NCBI RefSeq assembly: GCF_914767665.1
Contig: NC_059503.1
Span: 6,448,001-6,512,000 of the forward strand
Origin: Harmonia axyridis
Taxonomy: Eukaryota > Arthropoda > Insecta > Coleoptera > Coccinellidae
Direction: 5' to 3'
Length of the DNA: 64,000 nucleotides
The notes beneath the pieces were generated by a model. It was not told the DNA's origin. It made no database searches and saw only the letters and a program-made list of their open reading frames with translations. Below are positions 24,220-34,100 of the stretch, one piece after another (the stretch's first letter is position 1; every line of letters starts with the position of its first letter). The position numbers and the translations under genes were made by a program.

Positions 24220-25157
24220 AAGGATGTTTTCTTAGAGCTATAGAACTTTAAATTGCAATAAAACAACGATTGATTATTCGATTGACATGAATTTTATTTA
24301 TCCGCAAGATAATCTTGTGGCATTACATTTTAAATATGATTTCTGGCACATGACCGCCACGGCTGGCTCGGATGTAGTCCAATCTGGACGTCCAATTTTC
24401 GATGACTTTTTCCAACATTTGTGGCCGTATATCGGCAATAACACGGCGAATGTTGTCTTCCAAATGGTCAAGGGTTTTTGGCTTATCCGCATAGACCAAT
24501 GACTTTACATAGCCCCGCAGAAAGTAGTCTAGCGGTGTTAAATCACAAGATCTTGGAGGCCAATTCACAGGTCCAAAACGTGAAATTAGGCGGTCACCAA
24601 ACGTGTCTTTCAATAAATCGATTGTGACACGAGCTGTGTGACATGTTGTGCCGTCTTGTTGAAACCACAGCTCCTGGACATCATGGTTGTTCAATTCAGA
24701 AATGAAAAAGTTAGTAATCATGGCTCTATACCGATCACCATCGACTGTAACGTTCTGGCCATCATCGTTTTTGAAGAAGTACGGACCAATGATTCCACCA
24801 GCCCATAAAGCGCACCAAACAGTCAGTTTTTCTGGATGTAACGGTGTTTCGATATACACTTGAGGATTAGGTTCACTCCAAATGCGGCAGTTTTGTTTGT
24901 TGACGTAGCCATTCAACCAGAAGTGCGCTTCATCGCTAAACAAAATAAAATGGACGTAGTGCGCGATACGTATTCCGCACAGAACCATTATTTTCGAAGT
25001 AAAATTGCATTATTTGTAAGCGTTGTTCAGGCGTGAGTCTATTCATGATGAATTGCCAAACCAAACTGAGAATAAATCACTTGACAGCTGTTAAATCGGT
25101 CGCCATCTTGAACAGTAATGCCAACTTAAAGTTATATATTTCTAAAAAAACACCCGT
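24220..25157 (-). mobile_element. Family M internally deleted mariner-like element, copy M3
   Basis: The only family M copy on the minus strand, 938 bp, with ends AAGGATGTTTTC and AAAAACACCCGT. The catalytic part (24323-24988) is fully open for 221 codons with all three Asp motifs: FSDEAHFWLNG, FQQDGTTCH and RSCDLTPLDYF. The N-terminal DNA-binding domain is cut off by the shared internal deletion, which also shifts the frame after RNTYRALRPF. It could be translated only as a headless catalytic fragment. Confidence 0.9.
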
Positions 25158-25664
25158 TGAAAGAACCAAAAATATCAACTATATTTTAAAATGGAAGAAC
25201 CCCCTTTTATTATAAGTTATTATAATTTCCACTATTATGTGAATAAGAATTTTGCGAAACATATAAGCCTCTTCAGATTTCTTATATTTTTAATAACTAA
25301 TTGTTATGCACAAAATAAGATAGTGGAAATTTCAATAACACATATTTATAATACCAACTAAAAGAGTTTAAATCAAATACCATTGCTTCTAATCTGAAAT
25401 GATTTTTTTGTTTTTATTCGTCCAATATATACTTTTTTCTTATGATTAACCTATATACTCCTGATTCATAATTTTGTTATGAGCCCTATATGAATAGCGT
25501 AAATTTATTATATTTTTTATGCCAGTTCAGTTATTCTTTCAGAATAATGAACTATAATGAGATATTAGCAGTCGAGTAAGTATTAATAACCGTATGCAAA
25601 AGATCGAGTTAAGAAGAATACACGATTTTCCTCAGCCAACTTGAACACAATTGCTCCCAAATGA
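25158..25664. other. AT-rich intergenic sequence
   Basis: No gene, RNA or repeat is recognised between transposon M3 and the open frame that begins at 25665. Confidence 0.4.
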
Positions 25665-25955
25665 TCAATAAATAAACCAATAAACCAAGAAATAAACTCG
25701 CAGAAGTCGTCAAAGAGAGATCTCCAACGCCCATGCGAAATTTCTAATGAAGAGGAAAATACCCCACAAAAAAACATTTTACAACAACCTTCACCTCTTG
25801 TGTTACCGTCAGTTTCCGCTGAGAGAACCATCACCGACGGCAATCCCGAACACCACGAAGATGACGCTGCTCTAAGTCGAGGAAGCAGTGATTCATTATC
25901 AATTATTCTGATTCTGCGAACTGAGATTACTCAAGGAGAAATTCTGATTTCATGA
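25665..25955 (+). pseudogene. Open protein-like frame without a start codon
   Basis: Ninety-six codons are open from a TGA at 25662 to a TGA at 25953, with no in-frame ATG. The translation has natural-protein character: QKSSKRDLQRPCEISNEEEN, then a Pro/Ser stretch, then NPEHHEDDAALSRGSSDS. It could be an internal or last exon of a decayed gene or of a transposon. No splice acceptor is obvious and I do not recognise the family. The antisense strand is also open here, which lowers confidence. Confidence 0.28.
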
Positions 25956-26054
25956 ATGAGCTGGGAACCTCTACGCTGCAGCAAGCGAGAATGTTAATTT
26001 TGTTGACAATTTTTTTATACGTCAATTCCAAGGGCGTAGATATAAGGGGGTAAA

Positions 26055-26512
26055 ACGCTCTATTAGTGTGACGTCACACACCGCCATTTTTGGTTCTCCT
26101 GTCAGTGTTCGGAATCCAAACAAATAAATTGTCATTCAAATGAGTACGGTCTCGTTGAAGGAATTGGCTTATTTTCATAAATAAGAGTATTTGAGGAACG
26201 ATTTCAGTATTACTTGATAGACGGAAGGAACGAGGTTAACACCAGTAAGTTTGAATCCTGTATCATTCCCCAGATTTTGTAAAAAGCCGTGTTTATTAGT
26301 TGAACTTCAAGTTCGAACTTACTGGCATTAATCTCGTGCCTTCTGTCTATCAATTAATAGTAAAATCGTTTCTTAAATAATCTTATTTATTAAAATAAGC
26401 CAATTTCTTCAACGACAACGTACTAATTTGAATGACAATTCGTTTGTTTGGATTCCGAACACTGACAGGAGAACTAAAATGGCGGTGTATGACGTCATCA
26501 CTAATAGAGCGT
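26055..26512. mobile_element. Family B palindromic (foldback) element, copy 2
   Basis: About 458 bp, ACGCTCTATTAGTG at the left and CACTAATAGAGCGT at the right. The arms are inverted copies over roughly 210 bp and include TGACGTCA near both ends. It abuts a fragment of a CAG-type element (GGGCGTAGATATAAGGGGG, 26032-26050) on the left and a mariner copy on the right. Confidence 0.88.
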
Positions 26513-26516
26513 ATTA

Positions 26517-27750
26517 TTAGGTGTACAACTTTGCTTCCGCCGTTTTGCAATAGATGGCTGTAGCGGTAAGTGATAGTCGAAATAAATAGATCGTAGATGA
26601 CATACAATAACCTTAGGTATTTGTTAAAAGGTTAAAATTATTCTCGATGAAACATGTCAGCTTACTAGCCAAATTTTCGTCATTTGCGAGATGTTTTAAT
26701 TTTCTGCTTTAATGTGAAGAAATCTGCGGCTGTGGCTCATCGAATGCTCTCAAATAGATATGGTGAAGCCGCTAATAGTGAAATACCGTGCCGAGAGCGG
26801 TTTCAACGCTTCAAGAAGGGTGATTTTAACGTCGAAGACGAGCATGGAGGTGGAAGAGAGAAGGTTCTCGAAAATGCAAAATTGGAGGCATCACTTGATC
26901 AAGACTCGTGCCAAACGCAACAATAATTGGCAGGTTCATTGGGAGTGACTCAACAAGCCATTTCAAAACGCCTGAAAGTCATGGGAATTATTCAGAAACA
27001 AGGAAATTGGGTGTCGTACGAGTTGAAGCCGGGAGATGTTGAACGGCGTTTGTTTGCTTTGAATAGATGCTTGCAAGGCAGAGACGAAATGAATTTCTGC
27101 ATCGCATTGTGATTGGAGACGAGAAATGGGTTCATTACGATAATCCCAAGAGCAGAAAATCATGGGGATATCCCAGTCATGCTTCCACGTCGACGGCCAA
27201 ACCGAATATTCACGGTATTTGGTGGGACCAGATCGGCGTAGTGTATTATGAGTTGTTAAAACCGACTGAAACAATTACACACGATCGTTATCGAACGCAA
27301 TTAATGCGTTTGAGCCGAGCATTGAAAGACAAACGGCCGGAATACATCGAGAGACATGATAAAGTGATTTTACAGAATGACAATGCTTGACCCCATGTTG
27401 CGAAAGTGGTCAAGACATACTTGGAAACGTTGAAATGGGAAATCCTACCCTACCCGCCGTTTTGTCCAGACGTCGCTTCCTCGGACTATCACTTGTTTCG
27501 ATCAATGGCACACGATCTGGCAGACTACCACTTCCTATCTTATGAAGAAGTTAAAAATTGGATCGATTCGTGAATCGCTTCAAAAGATGGCCAGTTTTTT
27601 AAACGCGGGATTCGTACGCTGCCTGAAAGATGAAAGAAAGTAGTGGCCAGCGATGGACAATACTTTGAATCAAAAATGTATTACCAGTTTTTTACAATAA
27701 AGCCTCGAATTTCGGGAAAAATGGCGGAAGCGAAGTTTTTTGTGAGTTCT
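26517..27750 (+). mobile_element. Mariner element, near full length but dead
   Basis: About 1.23 kb with inverted ends sharing CTTYGCTTCCGCC. The transposase reads from the HTH half (CRERFQRFKKGDFNVEDEHGG and SLGVTQQAISKRLKVMG) through the catalytic half (IVIGDEKWVHYDNP, VILQNDNA, then PPFCPDVASSDYHLF) to SDGQYFES. This is the typical DD34D mariner, closest by memory to the mellifera type. It is inactivated by a stop at 26924, a frameshift near 27090, loss of a few codons before WWDQIG, an Arg-to-stop change after NDNA, and a further stop late in the frame. Confidence 0.88.
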
Positions 27751-28369
27751 AGAATACTAATTTCAAAATATCAGAGGTGTAAGTCACTCAACTTCAATCA
27801 TATAAAAACAGGAACCATAACCATTGAGAAAAGAATCTGTCTACAATCTTAAAACCTGCAAGGTGCCATAACAACCAGTCATCCTATAAAAGTTCAACAT
27901 TTCAGCTCTAGTCAGCTATGCATTACAAAACTGTTGATTCAATTATTTGATATGCCATACGTATAAAACAAACATCATTGAAATACGGTACAGTCACTCA
28001 AGATAACTGCAACTGGAAGCAAGCAATGCTTATTGTATTTCCCGATAAATGGTTTGTTCTTTGACATCAGGTGCACAGGTTCATTAGGAAAGCTTGTTTA
28101 TCCCTTTGTGCTAACGCTGAATCAATGAAACAATCGACGTGATTCAGATTATTGAGATTTAGAGGTTGATTTGTTTCCAAATATCGACATAGGGAGTAAT
28201 TCAATGATTAGTTGGGTATTATTGAGTCATTGTTGGAGAATGGCTTGACTCAGGAAATACTGAAGTTCAGTTTCTTTGAACGTTTTCGAAATGGTTATTA
28301 GGTATTCGTTTTATTGGCATTGACGCGAAAGAATTTCAAGATCTTTCCGATATTCTGTCTTTGGAAAAT
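27751..28369. other. Intergenic sequence
   Basis: No supported gene or repeat between the mariner copy and the third family A element. Confidence 0.4.
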
Positions 28370-28944
28370 TAATAAACATAGATAGAGGGACGTTAGCAAT
28401 TTTTACATGTCCCCAACATGGTTAGATTACGTTGTCGGATTGTGATAAATTTTCAAATCCACAATTTTACTATATCGTTATGAATGTATATTATATTGAA
28501 CGAAATATATTTATTTGAGTGATTCCCGATTAAATATGCAAATTTGAATATTTGGAATCCGATATTTTTCCTAATTGTCGAATTTGTAATAAGCAGAATA
28601 TTTATTATTTTCTGTATCTACCTGTCGAAATCCAAGGTTTGGCACCTTTTGCTCTTCTAGTGTCATCGTTTGTTTTACGTCGTTTGGCGCGCTTGAAGTA
28701 TGTTTTCTGAATTTCTGATATATTTGGGTATCTATTTCAATATATTTGAGTTGATATGAAACGTTGATTCACTATAGGACATAAGAAGTGCGTTCTTTGT
28801 GGAGAAACTCGCGAATTGAGTGAAATATCGTATCACTGATATGTTTTCATTTCTGCGAGCTTCATGTCAAATTTGATAGTTCATGTTGGGGAGAAAACTT
28901 GCTTACTGAAAATGACATATGCTCCCTCTATGTTTATTACTCTG
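28370..28944. mobile_element. Family A MITE, copy 3 (~575 bp)
   Basis: The left end TAATAAACATAGATAGAGGG is the cleanest in the family; the right end has lost one TAGA unit. The minus-strand basic frame is open here as in copy 1, ending AKPWISTGRYRK plus stop, with mostly conservative changes between the two copies. Confidence 0.8.
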
Positions 28945-30875
28945 AAAAATATACTAACAATCGTTATAATTTTTCTGTTGGGTGTGATAATTTAGAATCT
29001 AGAAGAACTTTAATATTCTCAAAACTTTACTGCTTTGAAACTAGTAAAGATTGAATTCTGCGTTAAAAATATTGAATTCAATATGCATTTCCCATTTTTT
29101 TTTCATTTCATAATTGTATGTCGGAAAATAGTCTGATTTATCCAATTTATTTATCTTTAAAATTAAGATATAGATTGATTACTTGATCATAGAAGATCAG
29201 TGCAGTACCAGCTTTTAATTCAAATTTATGCATAAAAATCTTAGATTTCCAAAAAAAAAGCTCATTAAATTTATTAAGTTTCTTCATATATTTTCTGAGA
29301 GATTTTAATACCAATAGTTTTGGACTAATGAAAAGTTGAATAATAATTTTATATTGCAAGTCTTTTCGACAAAGGACCAGGCAACAGCCTATTGAAAATT
29401 GTCACATTAAATTTTTGTATGTTGTATAGAATATGACCTCCTGATCTATAGATCCAACTTAATCCTTTAATTTTCGAGGTACAGGGTGTCGAATTATGAA
29501 AATGACATTTCTTTAAAGTAACATTCCTCGTAGGAAAACATCTTGAATGAAAAACTTTTGCGTGATAAATATTTTTTCACTCTGCCTATATGAAATTTAA
29601 TAAAAATATATGCTTTCTGAGTACCTAATAATTCTAGTTACCACAAAAAAAAACGAAATGTTCCTAATCCCTTATCTTTAGTGTGTGTTACTTGCAGTCT
29701 AATTATCGTTATGAAATCAATAGTCGAGGTCAAGTGAAGCACCTAAAGCATATCAATTACAACAATTGTTTCAATTGTGAGTCATTCCATTATTCAATTA
29801 TTCATAATTTTCTTGTATTTATTTTTGTATCTTTTCTATGTGAATCCAAACGCTATCTAAGCATATCTAAACAATATTGGAAGCTTTTCATATGGGTTTT
29901 TGTTTTATTTATTAGAATAATCAAGACAAATTGGGAGGAATATTCACATCGTTATAGCAAATAACATACTCAGACCAACATGCAGATATTGCTGGATACG
30001 TAACATATAATATTATATTGAGGAACTAATTATCTTTAATTTCCTGTGTTTTTCGAAATCAAGGATTAATTAAGTTATATCTAACCGGTTTCAATCTCAT
30101 AATAAATGTTTTTTGAGGAGTCTGATACAGGTCTTATTATCTACTAAAACTCATAGGTAAAGCTATTGGTATAAAAACGTGAAATTTTCATTGAAACATT
30201 CTGAATATATGAACTATTTCAATTGTTTTATTGTCTTCATTTTTTTGCTTTTCTTCATGCAATACTTAACGAAATAAATTTGAAAAAATAGAGAAGATTA
30301 AATCTCGAAAAACTTCGCTACAAACAAACTATGTACTTCCAAGAAATTTTCAGTAATAATAATCCAATTTCTTTTATTTCATCATCTGAAATATCAAGCC
30401 TGAAAAAAACTTCTAGGCGCAGCTTTTTATCTTAACAATTCGACAACAAATTAAAAGATTAAAACCAAATTTGAAAAAAATTCTCGAGATTTATTTCAAG
30501 TTATGTTCAAATTTTTTCTACATACCTTAATTATAAAAACGAATTATTATCCAACAAAAGCACTGTAAATTTCGAAATATACCGCGTGAATATCTTGCGC
30601 GCGCACTGTTTTACATCACTAAACACGTACGATATGACTATTACGGAGCCCGCGGTGCGAATAAAACAGGTAATCTATGAAATAAGCGCCCAACGATGGT
30701 ACGAAATGGTGATGGTTGAGAGGCGGGGCTTATTGGACCCAGGGATCCACGAATAAAAGCCCTCGAGAACTTTCTGTTGAAGAAGAGTTGAAGGGTTGAA
30801 TTTATTGTCTAAATTTTGAAATAGAATCGATTTAGAATACTGCAATAATTATGCGCTCAATACATTAATTACATG
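28945..30875. other. Intergenic sequence with a promoter-like GC-rich patch
   Basis: Largely AT-rich with no credible gene. A GTACAGGGTGTCG repeat motif lies near 29483. Between about 30580 and 30790 base composition rises sharply and the order GAGGCGGGGC, ATTGG, AATAAAAG appears within about 50 bp. Confidence 0.4.
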
Positions 30876-31523
30876 CAGGGGCGTAGATAGATTTTTTTAA
30901 TTTGAGGGAGGTGATCGAAAAAAATTTCGTCAGGTACAATTATTTTATCAAAAATACGGTTCGCCAATAAATTAATGCACCACTAAAAATTAGACAAAGT
31001 TCAAGATACATTTTCGCCAAAACTACTCGTCCGATTTGGACGTTTCTTTTATTTTTTTTTCTAAGTTCATGCAAAAAGCAAAAAATGATTTATTGAGGTG
31101 CGGCACTAGATGTAGGAAAATGAAAAGCGCAACTTGAATACTTATTATTAATATCGATTTGCATTGAAACAGGAACTAATAAGTTACGAACAATTTAACT
31201 CAAACTTTATTTTTACCCTCAATGTTGAAAGTGAATGAACAATTTTCAATATGAATATTTCGTAGTGAAGTACTTTTTAAATCCACTTCCTGATTTGTTA
31301 CTGCTGTAAACGTACTAGTACTTGGTAACTGTACATCGTTATTTCCTTCAGGCTGAAATATTTGACAGATATGAGTGCAATAAAAACTTTACTGCACTAG
31401 TGCAATAAAGAACTTCTTTTTCAACTAAATATAGTTCAATAAAGTTTTACTTTTTGCATGAATGTAGAAAAATAAATTTATAACAATCTGTATCCCCCTT
31501 ATTCCCCTCTGGGTACGCCACTG
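30876..31523. mobile_element. Family C CAG-ended element (~650 bp)
   Basis: Starts CAGGGGCGTAGATAG and ends TACGCCACTG, so the outer ten or so bases form an inverted repeat of the CAGTGGCGTA type seen in hAT-like and related MITEs. Fragments of the same family end lie at 26032 and near 8170. It has no coding frame. Target duplications are not clear. Confidence 0.55.
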
Positions 31524-31564
31524 GAACGATACAAAACAATGTTAATTTTTTTCTCCTGTTGTTC

Positions 31565-31790
31565 AGAATAATTTGGAGGATATGTGGTTTCAACAAGAGG
31601 GTGCCACCTGTCACATAGACTTCTTAACGAGAAAAAAATTTGGTGAAGAAATTATCTCAAGAATACTCATACAATTAATTATCCTCCTAGGCTGTGTTAT
31701 TTAACATCTTGTGTTTTATTCCTTTGAAGAGATGTTATGACACAAGTTTATGCTGAATCCAACAAACATTAAAAATCAATATTGAATTTA
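31565..31790 (+). mobile_element. Transposase fragment (mariner-like, DDD type)
   Basis: Reads NNLEDMWFQQEGATCHIDFL followed by RKKFGEEIISRI, the region around the second catalytic residue, here Glu instead of Asp. The downstream sequence is degraded. No terminal repeats remain, so this is a relic. Confidence 0.6.
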
Positions 31791-32638
31791 ATATATGTGA
31801 AAAGTGACAAAAACTGGGTTGACAGAATGCAGTAAGTACGCTAAATTGATTTTGACTAATTATGTATCAATGAATCGTTTCCAATAATTTGAGAACACTA
31901 TCGACTCAAATTTTGAAAATACGTAGTAACATTTCAGCAAAGTCAAAGTCCACTAAGTATTAAATTAATATCGCATATTTTTAAATGGAACAATTCAATT
32001 TCCATATAATAACAGATTGATCTGACTCAAAACAAAAAGCTTAGCATGAAATGGCGGATGCGCTAGTTTAAAATATCAGTGCAGAAATTATTTTTCCCGA
32101 TTAGGAAAAATACAGTTTTGAGTTATGATCTGTGACCTCTGAAGATTCTTTTTTCAATTGTAGGAAAAACGTTCACTGAAAAAGGAATTAGACCAAGGCT
32201 AGAAAAGAAATTATCGAGACTGTAATATTTTGGAACAAAAGCACTAAAGGCCAAAGTAATCGAAAACTAATTAGGTATGAGTTGAAATATAAACTATAAT
32301 AAGAAAATTAATCAAAATACTGTCAATTTTTAATTACACATCTATTTCTTCAATTCATTTTAATTCTAAAAAAATGCTAATTGTAGATACAGAGAACAAA
32401 GTTAGACTAGCTATCATACACAAAAGAAAAATTATTACGAGAACTATAACATTTAAATGACTATTGACATTTTTTATCAATTATACCCCCAGACTTCAAG
32501 TTATCAATTGAAAAATTGTTATTTCATGAATGATCAATAGTGTGCATTATTCAATAAGAAAAAGAATATATTCGTTGACTTTGACATCAATTCACACTAC
32601 CATAAATTTGATTCTGTGACTGACAACAATCTGTCATT
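31791..32638. other. Intergenic sequence upstream of RpS16
   Basis: AT-rich; it contains the RpS16 promoter towards its right end. No other feature seen. Confidence 0.4.
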
Positions 32639-32645
32639 CTTTTCT
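32639..32645 (+). promoter_or_regulatory. Candidate 5' TOP pyrimidine tract of RpS16
   Basis: CTTTTCT lies 49 bp before the RpS16 start codon in a CATTCTTTTCTGG context typical of transcription starts of ribosomal protein genes. TOP tracts make such mRNAs respond to TOR signalling. The start site itself is inferred. Confidence 0.45.
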
Positions 32646-32693
32646 GGTTAGCCATTGCCGATTTGTGTGCAAGTGATTGAAAAATTTTTCAAA

Positions 32694-33630
32694 ATGCAAG
32701 CCAAGGTATGTTTATAAATCAATATGTTCAATTTCTTTCATCATCAAACTATCACAGTACTAATAATTTATATTTTCTTTATTAGCAGACGAAAAAGGAG
32801 CCCATCCACTCGGTGCAGGTTTTCGGAAGGAAGGTAAGCGTAATTCTAACCTTTAAAATATTGTAACACGTGTGTTTTGATAATTTCGTTAAAGTTCATC
32901 CTTTTCTTGATTATAATTGTTAATCTAATAATGTTGTTCTATTTCACAGAAAACCGCTACAGCTGTTGCTTATTGCAAAAGGGGTCGTGGTCACCTCAGC
33001 GTAAATGGCAGGCCCTTGAACCAAGTGGAGCCAAAAATGCTCCAAGATAAACTTCAGGAACCAATTCTTCTGTTGGGAAAGGTAAGTTCTAATTTTAATC
33101 AATCGATTATTATTGTATTTTCAGTGTTTAGTGTATGATGATTTATCCCGAACAAGAATTATTCATGACTAAATCTTTAGAACTGATATGTTGAATTTAA
33201 AAGTTTTAGATTATTATGGTTGGTTCTAGTCTTTAACGTTTTCCTTTTTTTTTTCAAGGACAAATTCAGTGCTGTGGATATCAGAGTTAGAGTGAACGGC
33301 GGTGGTCATGTGTCCCAGATTTATGCCATCAGACAAGCTATCTCAAAAGCCATTGTTGCTTATTATCAAAAATGTAAGTAATTTTTTTTTATAGCTAAAC
33401 TAGAGAGAATTTTTTCAATTCTGGATAATAATGCTGTCATTGTTGGTTTTTAAATTTTAATTCTCTTAACTTGTGTATTTTCAGACGTTGATGAAGCCTC
33501 CAAGAAGGAATTGAAAGACATTCTCATTCAATACGATAGGACATTGTTAGTTGCTGATCCTAGGAGATGCGAACCCAAGAAATTCGGTGGTCCAGGTGCC
33601 CGTGCCCGCTACCAAAAATCTTATCGTTAA
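32694..33630 (+). CDS. RpS16: 40S ribosomal protein S16 (uS9)
   Basis: Five exons: 32694-32705, 32789-32833, 32950-33081, 33259-33373 and 33485-33630, total 149 residues. The first coding exon is only four codons, typical of ribosomal protein genes. The translation carries HSVQVFGRKKTATAVAYCKR, the glycine-rich VRVNGGGHVSQIYAIRQAIS core and the invariant C-terminus KKFGGPGARARYQKSYR, whose tail reaches the P-site tRNA in the small subunit. The acceptor of exon 2 is a tandem TAGCAG, so one Gln may be added after Lys4. The kinase gene lies tail-to-tail downstream. Confidence 0.98.
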
Positions 33631-34100
33631 GATTTACATTTATATTTTACTTTCATGAAATAAAATAATAGAAAATCTTCAACTCCCTTTTTTTTTTGTC
33701 AGTTTTCAATTCCCATTCGCTCATAGGCCTTGGTATTTTTTAGTTTCAGTAAAATAGCTAATGATTGAAAATATATTTATGAAATCCTGGGTACCTCCTT
33801 CAGTTTGAAAAATATTCTTATGCAATGTCATTCAATTAAATAGATGCAAAGATATCTATTTTACTGGATATTTCTTTCACGAAAAAAAAAATATCTATTC
33901 AAGTTGTAGATTTCTGAGAAACTATTATATCCTGCTGTATGAAAAATTCTTTTTATTTAAATGGTTTATTCGATAAATTATAAAGCAGATGGGATTATTT
34001 TAACTGAATTTTTACAACAGAAATGTGATGATGAAATAAAATTTTAGTGTTTCAGTTTATTTGAATGAATCTTGGTGATGGGTCTTATTTTTACTTTCCC
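33631..34100. other. Convergent 3' region of RpS16 and the kinase gene
   Basis: Holds the RpS16 poly(A) signal (AAATAAAATAA near 33659) and the 3' UTR of the distal kinase isoform on the opposite strand. Nothing else seen. Confidence 0.5.

Noticed and set aside
25583..25843. Antisense frame opposite the 25665-25955 open stretch
   Set aside because: Less natural composition than the plus frame; probably its shadow.
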